Shown here piece after piece: positions 58,719-64,000 of a stretch of DNA of 64,000 bases (the first letter of the stretch is position 1; each line of letters begins with the position of its first letter). Below the pieces are notes generated by a model. The model was not told the DNA's origin. It saw only the letters and a program-made list of their open reading frames with translations, and did no database searches. This DNA comes from Geodermatophilus saharensis (GTDB lineage Bacteria > Actinomycetota > Actinomycetes > Mycobacteriales > Geodermatophilaceae), in assembly GCF_900188205.1 (NCBI RefSeq), contig NZ_FZOH01000003.1:580539-644538 (forward strand), in the 5' to 3' direction. A program made the position numbers and the translations under genes.

Positions 58719-59813
58719 ATGGAACTCGATGCGCCGAGGGACGACGTCGTCGACCCGGGCCTCGTGGTGGGACCGGGCGACGGGTCCCCTCCCGTGCCGT
58801 CGCTCCGCGGCCGGGTGACGATGCAGCAGGTGGCCGCGGAGGCCGGCGTCTCGATCTCCACGGTGTCGAAGGTCATCAACGGCCGCTACGGCGTGTCCGC
58901 CGAGACGATCGACCACGTGACCCGGGTCATCGACCGGCTCGGGTACGAGGCGAGCCTCGTCGCGCGCAGCCTGCGCAACCGCCGCACCAACGTCGTCGGC
59001 GTGCTGGTCATGGACTTCGAGCCCTTCAGCACCGAGGTCCTCAAGGGGGTCGCCGACGCGATCCACGGCTCCGGCTACGAGCTGATCGCCTACTCCGCCG
59101 GCGGACACGTCGAGGCCCGGGTGGGGTGGGAGCGCCGGTCGCTGAGCCGGTTGATGGGGAGCCTCGTCGACGGCGCCGTCCTCGTCACGCCGACCGTGAC
59201 CGACGTGCAGGCCGACGGACCGGTGGTGGCGGTCGATCCGCACACCGGTCCGGCGGGACTGCCCTCGGTCACCGCCGACAACCTGCAGGGCGCGCGGCTC
59301 GGCGTGGAGCACCTGATCGGTCTGGGCCACACCCGGATCGCCATGATCACGGGACGCTCGGACCTGCTGTCCGCGCAGCAGCGGGAGCAGGGCTACCGCG
59401 AGGCGCTCGTCGCCGCGGGGTTGCCGGTGGACGAGGCACTGGTGCGGTCCGGCGGCTTCGAGCCGGAAATCGCGCGCGAGGCGGCCCGCGAGCTGCTCTC
59501 GCTCCCGTCGCCGCCGACGGCGGTCTTCGCGGCCAACGACCTCTCGGCGCTGGTGACGCTGGAGGTGGCGGCGGAGCTCGGGCTCGAGGTACCGCGTCAG
59601 CTGTCGGTGGTCGGCTTCGACGACATCCCGGAGTCCGCCGTGGCCACACCCCCGCTGACCACGGTGCAGCAGCCGATCCGGCGGATGGGCAAGGAGGCCG
59701 CCGACATGCTCCTGGCGCTCATCTCCGGCGAGGACCCGGCCGACGAGCACCGCACCCAGGCCACCTCGCTCGTCGTCCGGGCGTCCACCGCGCGTCCGGG
59801 GCAACCCTCCTGA
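58719..59813 (+). CDS. LacI family transcriptional regulator
   Basis: 364 residues. A 30-residue N-terminal extension precedes the LacI helix-turn-helix (VTMQQVAAEAGVSISTVSKVINGRYGVSAETIDHVTRVIDRLGYEAS), then the periplasmic-binding-protein-like sensor domain (NVVGVLVMDFEPFSTEVLKGV ... AVFAANDLSALVTLEVAAELGLEVPRQLSVVGFDDI). ATG 58719 follows AGAAGAGGA. It closes the importer operon and is the probable binder of the palindrome at 55313-55332, controlling importer and hydrolases in response to a xylan-derived sugar. Confidence 0.93.
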   Translation: MELDAPRDDVVDPGLVVGPGDGSPPVPSLRGRVTMQQVAAEAGVSISTVSKVINGRYGVSAETIDHVTRVIDRLGYEASLVARSLRNRRTNVVGVLVMDFEPFSTEVLKGVADAIHGSGYELIAYSAGGHVEARVGWERRSLSRLMGSLVDGAVLVTPTVTDVQADGPVVAVDPHTGPAGLPSVTADNLQGARLGVEHLIGLGHTRIAMITGRSDLLSAQQREQGYREALVAAGLPVDEALVRSGGFEPEIAREAARELLSLPSPPTAVFAANDLSALVTLEVAAELGLEVPRQLSVVGFDDIPESAVATPPLTTVQQPIRRMGKEAADMLLALISGEDPADEHRTQATSLVVRASTARPGQPS

Positions 59814-59849
59814 CACCGCCGTCCTGACACCGCCCTCCTGACACCGCCC
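59808..59849. repeat. Three-unit 14-bp tandem repeat across a stop codon
   Basis: TCCTGACACCGCC[G/C] at 59808, 59822 and 59836, near identical. The first unit contains the TGA stop (59811-59813) of the LacI gene. Fourteen is not a multiple of three. Confidence 0.85.
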
Positions 59850-60013
59850 GCGGGCCGGGGCCGGTTCCTGCGGGCCGCCCCCGGACCCGACGGACGCACC
59901 GCGGCCGTCTCCCGGGGATTCCTCCGCGGGCGGAATGAGCGGCCACCGGCGATGCTTGTCTTCTGCAACGACCGTCGACACGGGGCGTCTCCGCGCGCCC
60001 AGGGGGAACAACC

Positions 60014-61279
60014 GTGACCGCCACGCAGGACCGCAGCACCGCCGTGCCCGAGGAGGCCCCGCCGCCACGCCGGGCGGTGCTGGTGCTCGTCCTCGGCGCC
60101 TTCGTCGCCGTCGGCGCCTTCACCATCGACATGTACCTGCCCGCGCTGCCGGCGATCGCGACCGACCTGCGCACCAGCTCCCCGATGGTGCAGCTGACGC
60201 TGACCGGCACGCTGGTCGGCCTCGCCCTGGGGCAGCTGGTCATCGGCCCGCTCTCCGACGCGCTCGGCCGGCGCCGGCCGCTGCTGGCGGGGACCGTGCT
60301 GCACGTGGTGGCCTCGCTGCTCGTCCTGGTCGCGCCGACCGTGCAGGTGCTCGGCGTCCTGCGCGTCCTGCAGGGCGTGGGCAGTGCCGCCGGCGGGGTG
60401 GTCGCCATGGCCATCGTCCGGGACCTGTTCGAGGGGCGGGCGGCCGCGACCATGCTGTCCCGGCTGTTCCTGGTCATGGGCGCCGCTCCGGTGCTGGCCC
60501 CCACGGTCGGCGGGGAGCTGCTGCGGGTCACCTCCTGGCGCGGTGTGTTCGCCGCTCTGGCGCTGTACGGCCTGCTGCTGTTCGTCGTCGGTCGGCTCAC
60601 CGTGCCCGAGACGCTGCCGCCGGGCCGCCGCGTCACCGGCGGGGTCGCCGGGACCCTGCGCACCTACCGGGGGCTGCTGCGCGACCGGGTGTACGTCGGG
60701 CTGGTCCTGGTGGCCGGGCTGACGATGGCCGGGCTGTTCAGCTACGTGTCCGGGTCCTCCTTCGTCTACCAGCGGCAGTTCGGCCTCGACGAGCAGCAGT
60801 TCGGCGTGCTGTTCGGCGCCGGCGCCTTCTTCCTGATCGGAGCCACGCAGCTCAACCCGGTCCTGCTGCGCCGGTGGTCCCCGGCGCAGGTGCTGTCCGC
60901 GGCGATGCTGGCCGGCACCGTCGCGGCGCTGGTCCTGCTGACCCTCGCGGCCGGCGGGTGGGGCGGGCTCGCCGGCGTCGTCGTCCCGCTGTGGGCGGTG
61001 CTCGCCGCCGTCGGCCTGGCGCTGCCCAACGCCCCGGCGCTCGCGCTGGCCGCGCACGGCGAGACCGCCGGCTCCGCGGCCGCCCTGCTGGGCGCCGTGC
61101 AGTTCGGCATCGGCGCCGCCGTCTCCCCGCTCGTCGGGCTGCTCGGCAACGACGCCACGGCGATGGCGCTCACCGTCGGGGGCGGGCTGCTGCTGGGCCT
61201 GCTGGTGCTGGGCACGGTCGTCCGGCCGTGGCAGCTGCCCGACCTGCCCGACGCGGCGGCGGTCGCCGTCGCCCACTGA
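60014..61279 (+). CDS. Bcr/CflA-type MFS drug exporter
   Basis: 421 residues, twelve helices. Diagnostic GAFTIDMYLPALPAIATDL in helix 1 and GQLVIGPLSDALGRRRPLLAGT (MFS motif A) place it in the Bcr/CflA group of drug:proton antiporters; LRVLQGVGSAAGGVVAMAIVRDLF follows. GTG 60014 has AGGGGGAA before it. About 200 bases separate it from the LacI gene; convergent with the XRE gene across an 11-bp repeat array. Substrate unknown. Confidence 0.9.
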   Translation: MTATQDRSTAVPEEAPPPRRAVLVLVLGAFVAVGAFTIDMYLPALPAIATDLRTSSPMVQLTLTGTLVGLALGQLVIGPLSDALGRRRPLLAGTVLHVVASLLVLVAPTVQVLGVLRVLQGVGSAAGGVVAMAIVRDLFEGRAAATMLSRLFLVMGAAPVLAPTVGGELLRVTSWRGVFAALALYGLLLFVVGRLTVPETLPPGRRVTGGVAGTLRTYRGLLRDRVYVGLVLVAGLTMAGLFSYVSGSSFVYQRQFGLDEQQFGVLFGAGAFFLIGATQLNPVLLRRWSPAQVLSAAMLAGTVAALVLLTLAAGGWGGLAGVVVPLWAVLAAVGLALPNAPALALAAHGETAGSAAALLGAVQFGIGAAVSPLVGLLGNDATAMALTVGGGLLLGLLVLGTVVRPWQLPDLPDAAAVAVAH

Positions 61280-61281
61280 GG

Positions 61282-61336
61282 CACCACCGGGGCACCACCG
61301 GGGCACCACCGGGGCACCACCGGGGCGCCACCGGGG
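61282..61336. repeat. Five-unit 11-bp tandem repeat after a stop codon
   Basis: CACCACCGGGG at 61282, 61293, 61304 and 61315, with a fifth unit CGCCACCGGGG at 61326. It starts two bases after the TGA (61277-61279) of the MFS gene and fills the gap to the convergent XRE gene, where a terminator would be expected. The 11-base period is close to one turn of DNA. Confidence 0.9.
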
Positions 61337-61366
61337 CACGGCGGACCGCGCCCGGGCGGTGGCCGG

Positions 61367-62260
61367 TCAGCCGGGGTCGGCTGCGGAGGGAGCCGCATCC
61401 GATGCGGCGGTCACGTGGGTCGCCGCCCAGCTGGCCAGCAGCCTGAGCCCGTCCTCGTCCGGGGTCCCGGGCTCGGCCGTGTAGACGGTCATGACGAGCT
61501 CGCCCTGCTCGGCGTGCGCCAGGTCGAAGCTGTGGAACACCAGCTCCAGCGTGCCGACGGCGGGGTGGCGGAACTGCTTGACCCCGGCGTGGTGCAGCCG
61601 CACGTCGTGCGCCGCCCAGCGGGTGCGGAACTGCTCGCTGACGGTCGACAGCTCCCCGACGAGCTCGCGCAGGTCCCGGTCGTGGGGGTCGCGGCCGGCC
61701 TCGGTGCGCAGCAGCGCGACGGTGACGTCGGCCGCGGCGTCCCAGTCCACGTGGTAGTCCCGCGCCCGCGGGTCGAGGAACTGGAACCGGGCGATGTTCG
61801 CCCGCCACCGGGGCTCGTCGAGGACCGGTGAGTACAGCGCCCGGGCCAGGGTGTTGGCGGCGACGACATCCAGCCGGCCGTTGGCGACGAACGCCGCCGA
61901 GTCGCGCATCGAGTCCAGCATCCACTGCACCCGCGCAGGCACCGGGGCCCGGCTGCGCCGCCGGGGCGCGCGGCCGGGCCGGGCGGCGCGGGCCAGGTCG
62001 AACAGGTAGCGCCGCTCGGCCTCGTCGAGCTGCAGCGCCCGGGCGACGGCCTCCAGGACGTCCTCGGAGACGCCGGCGATGTGCCCCTTCTCCAGCCGGG
62101 TGTACCAGTCGGTGCTCACCCCGGCCAGGACGGCGACCTCCTCGCGGCGCAGCCCGGCCACCCGGCGCCGGCCGGCACCGGGCAGCAGCCCGGCCTGCTC
62201 GGGGGTGATCCGGGCGCGGCGCGTCGCGAGGAACTCGCGGATGTCGGAGCGGTTGTCCAC
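61367..62260 (-). CDS. XRE-family regulator with MmyB-like ligand-binding domain
   Basis: 297 residues. N-terminal XRE helix-turn-helix (RVAGLRREEVAVLAGVSTDWYTRLEKGHIAGVSEDVLEAVARALQL) then a MmyB-like PAS-fold domain (VQWMLDSMRDSAAFVANGRLDVVAANTLARALYSP ... LELVFHSFDLAHAEQGELVMTVYTAEPG), thought to bind fatty-acid-like ligands. GTG 62260 with GAGGGG before it is chosen over 62284. A palindromic motif 32 bases upstream is nearly identical to one before the ADH-cupin-ADH operon, suggesting autoregulation and control of that operon. Confidence 0.9.
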   Translation of the reverse strand: MDNRSDIREFLATRRARITPEQAGLLPGAGRRRVAGLRREEVAVLAGVSTDWYTRLEKGHIAGVSEDVLEAVARALQLDEAERRYLFDLARAARPGRAPRRRSRAPVPARVQWMLDSMRDSAAFVANGRLDVVAANTLARALYSPVLDEPRWRANIARFQFLDPRARDYHVDWDAAADVTVALLRTEAGRDPHDRDLRELVGELSTVSEQFRTRWAAHDVRLHHAGVKQFRHPAVGTLELVFHSFDLAHAEQGELVMTVYTAEPGTPDEDGLRLLASWAATHVTAASDAAPSAADPG

Positions 62261-62291
62261 CCCCTCGACGGTAGGGCGGTGCACCGCACCA

Positions 62292-62314
62292 GGGAGGTCG
62301 AGCTTCTCCCCCCG
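62292..62314. promoter_or_regulatory. Palindromic operator upstream of the XRE gene
   Basis: Plus strand begins GGGAGGTCGAGCTTCTCCC and ends CCCG; palindrome GGGAG-N9-CTCCC, 32 bases before the XRE start codon. Matches 39204-39226 (opposite strand) in 22 of 23 bases. Confidence 0.65.
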
Positions 62315-62352
62315 CAGAGCCGCCCTCCCACGCCTGCGCGCGGCGGCGTTCC

Positions 62353-62445
62353 GTGGAGTCGTTCCCCCGGCTGGCCGGGGACCCGGCGGCCGCCGACGAG
62401 TTCCAGGCCGCCGTCAGCCAGGTGCTGCCGCAGCTCGACCGCTGA
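62353..62445 (+). pseudogene. Possible short remnant of a TetR-type C-terminus
   Basis: Thirty codons, MESFPRLAGDPAAADEFQAAVSQVLPQLDR then stop, read as two parts here: FPRLAGDPAAADEF and QAAVSQVLPQLDR. The pattern resembles the last helix of TetR-family regulators, but nothing upstream supports a full gene. The rest of the gap (62315-62608) shows no gene. Confidence 0.2.
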
Positions 62446-62608
62446 ACGCGGTCATCGAGCAGCGACGGCGAGGACCGGCCTCCTCGGCGAGGCGGCGGGG
62501 CGACAGCGCGGGATCGCCCCCCGACCGGACGGGCTCGGGCGGTTCGACCTCCACGTCACCGACGACCGCGGGCGGGCCGGGCACCACCTGCGGGCGGTTC
62601 CGGCGGGG

Positions 62609-63532
62609 TCAGTGCAGGGCGGCGGCCGCGCCCGCCGGGGTGGCGCGGTCGAACCGCGACGGGTCACCGGCGTAGTAGGGCCAGACCCGCCACCGCGCCG
62701 CGCCGGTGCGCTCGGGCGGTCCGAGGGTGACCCGCCCGGTGGCCGCCCACTCGACGCCGCGCACGAGCAGCGTCATGAACGGGATCTTGCGGAAGGTGTC
62801 CCAGTCGTGCCCCAGGACGATGCTCACGCTGCGCCCTGCGCCCCACTCGTTGACCCAGGCCAGTGGCTGGTCGGTGTCCATGCCCGGCAGGTCCTCGATC
62901 CCGCCGGCAGGGATGTCGACCGGGGTGTGCGCGTTCGGCCAGCCGGCCCGCCGGTAGGTCGCCACGTCGTCGAACACGGTCAGCAGGACCGTCGCCGACG
63001 GGTCCATCCGGGCGCCGGTCAGCACGTCGTCGTTGACGACCGACCACTCCGCGGGCAACCCCTCGGTGACGGCGTGCCGCGGCTCGGGGAACCGGACCGT
63101 CACCTCGGCCTGCGGCCGGGGGCGCAGGCCCGTGGTCCTGCTCAGCGTGGCGCCGCGCATCCGGTCGAACTCCTCGGGCCAGCCCCACTCCGGCTCCTGC
63201 ACCGACGAGCCGTGGAACCAGACGATCCCTCGGCCCTTCTCCCGGACGAAGCGCAGCAGCGCCTGCTCGGTCGTCGTCCCGAAGCCCTCGGCGACCGAGT
63301 GGTAGTCGTCGCGCCCCTCGTACACGACCAGGACGGCGTCGAACCGGTCGAGCAGCTCGTCGCCGACGCCGCGGAACTCCTCCAGCACCCGCACCCGGAA
63401 GCGGCCGGTCGACTCGAGCAGCGTCGTGAGCATGTGCGTGTGGTGCCGGAAGGACCGGAACTCGTTGTCGTGCTCGACGGTGACCTTGCCCGTGGCGATG
63501 AGGACGTCGAGCTTCGCCGGCGGTTCCGTCAC
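62609..63532 (-). CDS. ThuA-like family protein
   Basis: 307 residues. ThuA-like pattern: LDVLIATGKVTVEHDNEFRSFRHHTHMLTTLLESTGRF, YEGRDDYHSV, RGIVWFHGSSVQEPEWGWPEEFDRM, and LAWVNEWGAGRSVSIVLGHDW. These proteins have a glutamine-amidotransferase-like flavodoxin fold and are linked to trehalose and other disaccharide breakdown, though their activity is not settled. GTG 63532 overlaps the stop of the upstream isomerase-like gene (GTGA). No signal peptide. Confidence 0.88.
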   Translation of the reverse strand: MTEPPAKLDVLIATGKVTVEHDNEFRSFRHHTHMLTTLLESTGRFRVRVLEEFRGVGDELLDRFDAVLVVYEGRDDYHSVAEGFGTTTEQALLRFVREKGRGIVWFHGSSVQEPEWGWPEEFDRMRGATLSRTTGLRPRPQAEVTVRFPEPRHAVTEGLPAEWSVVNDDVLTGARMDPSATVLLTVFDDVATYRRAGWPNAHTPVDIPAGGIEDLPGMDTDQPLAWVNEWGAGRSVSIVLGHDWDTFRKIPFMTLLVRGVEWAATGRVTLGPPERTGAARWRVWPYYAGDPSRFDRATPAGAAAALH

Positions 63533-64000
63533 GCGTCCGCCGCGACCGACCGGATGTACTCGACGGACTGCACGGTCTCGACGGCCGGGAAGTACTCCAG
63601 GCCGATCGGGCCGTCGTAGCCGGATGCCCGGAGGGTGGCCAGCTGGGCCGGCCAGTCGACGTCACCGCTGCCCGGCTCGTGCCGGCCCGGCACGTCGGCG
63701 AGCTGCACGTACTTCACGAAGCCCGCGGCGTTCGCCAGCTCGGTCGCCGGGTCCTCGCCCTGGGCGATCGAGTGGTAGAGGTCGTAGAGGATGCCGAACC
63801 GGTCGCTGCCGATGGCGCGGGCGACGTGGACGGCGTCCTCGGTGCGGTCGGTGAGCGCGCCGGGGTGGTCGACCCGGGAGTTGACCGGCTCCAGGACGAA
63901 GTCGACGTCCGCCCCGCGGTGCCGCTCGACGGCCTCCCCGTACATGTCGATGACCACCTGGTGGTTGCGCTGCCGGTTCATGCCCGGGAAGCCCACGCCC
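63529..64000 (-). CDS. Sugar phosphate isomerase/epimerase (Hyi-like), 5'-truncated by window edge
   Basis: The last roughly 157 residues of an AP-endonuclease-2-like TIM barrel; the start is beyond base 64000. Metal/catalytic residues: Glu in VDFVLEPVNSRVDHPG, Asp and His in FGILYDLYHSIAQGEDP, VKYVQLADVPGRHEPGSGDVDW, and Glu in GYDGPIGLEYFP. This pattern is closest to hydroxypyruvate isomerases; other sugar epimerases of the family are possible. Overlaps the ThuA-like gene by four bases, so the two act together, probably in sugar breakdown. Confidence 0.88.
   Translation of the reverse strand, partial: GVGFPGMNRQRNHQVVIDMYGEAVERHRGADVDFVLEPVNSRVDHPGALTDRTEDAVHVARAIGSDRFGILYDLYHSIAQGEDPATELANAAGFVKYVQLADVPGRHEPGSGDVDWPAQLATLRASGYDGPIGLEYFPAVETVQSVEYIRSVAADA

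Noticed and set aside
1-64000. rRNA or tRNA genes
   Set aside because: No stretch with cloverleaf arms plus the conserved T-loop sequence, and no rRNA-like lower-GC conserved segment, was noticed; a covariance-model scan would be decisive.

Overview
This 64 kb window is uniformly very GC-rich chromosomal DNA. GTG starts are common, and many neighbouring genes overlap by 1-4 bases (ATGA, GTGA or TGATG junctions). Gene content points to an aerobic actinobacterium, most likely of the Geodermatophilaceae or a close relative. That placement is an inference from the style and from four MEDS-domain regulators, an actinobacterial cydABDC operon, drrAB-type exporters and MmyB-type XRE and LacI regulators. 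No rRNA, tRNA, IS element, phage gene or CRISPR array was seen.

Region by region. 1-5.0 kb: the 3' part of a multicopper oxidase gene, then a compact ECF sigma / zinc-finger anti-sigma / ABC exporter operon. 5.0-8.6 kb: a regulatory cluster of three MEDS proteins (two with ATPase domains, one with STAS) and a stand-alone HATPase, with a 15-bp palindrome in the divergent promoter gap and a 17-bp tandem repeat at a stop codon. 8.7-10.9 kb: a secreted M28 aminopeptidase and an NTF2-fold protein. 10.9-16.6 kb: cydABDC (cytochrome bd oxidase and its assembly exporter). 16.8-26.8 kb: a DrrAB-like exporter, FtsH, a phytanoyl-CoA-dioxygenase-like enzyme with a divergent AraC regulator, a lipoprotein, a HupE/UreJ-like membrane protein, a TANGO2-like protein and SerA. 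27.0-33.8 kb: an SDR lacking its catalytic tyrosine, a fourth MEDS-ATPase, a sigma-70 factor flanked by two copies of a conserved promoter-like element, a large LuxR (LAL) regulator and a degenerate histidine-kinase-like protein. 33.9-43.3 kb: a DUF21/CBS membrane protein pair, an ADH-cupin-ADH operon, a universal stress protein divergent from an MFS transporter fused to a universal-stress domain, and another MFS carrier.

43.4-59.8 kb is a carbohydrate region. It has a GH36 alpha-galactosidase, two gene relics, a DUF1579-like gene, an enoyl-CoA hydratase and an esterase, then an operon of GH10, GH3, CE7 and GH51 enzymes. That operon is divergent from a CUT1 sugar importer (binding protein plus two permeases, no ATPase) with a LacI regulator at its end. 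A perfect 20-bp LacI-type operator lies between the two divergent units. None of the enzymes has a signal peptide, so the cluster probably imports acetylated arabinoxylo-oligosaccharides and breaks them down in the cytoplasm.

59.8-64 kb: a Bcr/CflA-type exporter, an MmyB-type XRE regulator, and a ThuA-like / sugar-phosphate-isomerase pair cut by the window end. The most useful new observation is a 23-bp palindromic motif upstream of the XRE gene. It recurs with one mismatch 23 kb away, upstream of the ADH-cupin-ADH operon, which suggests a remote regulon link.
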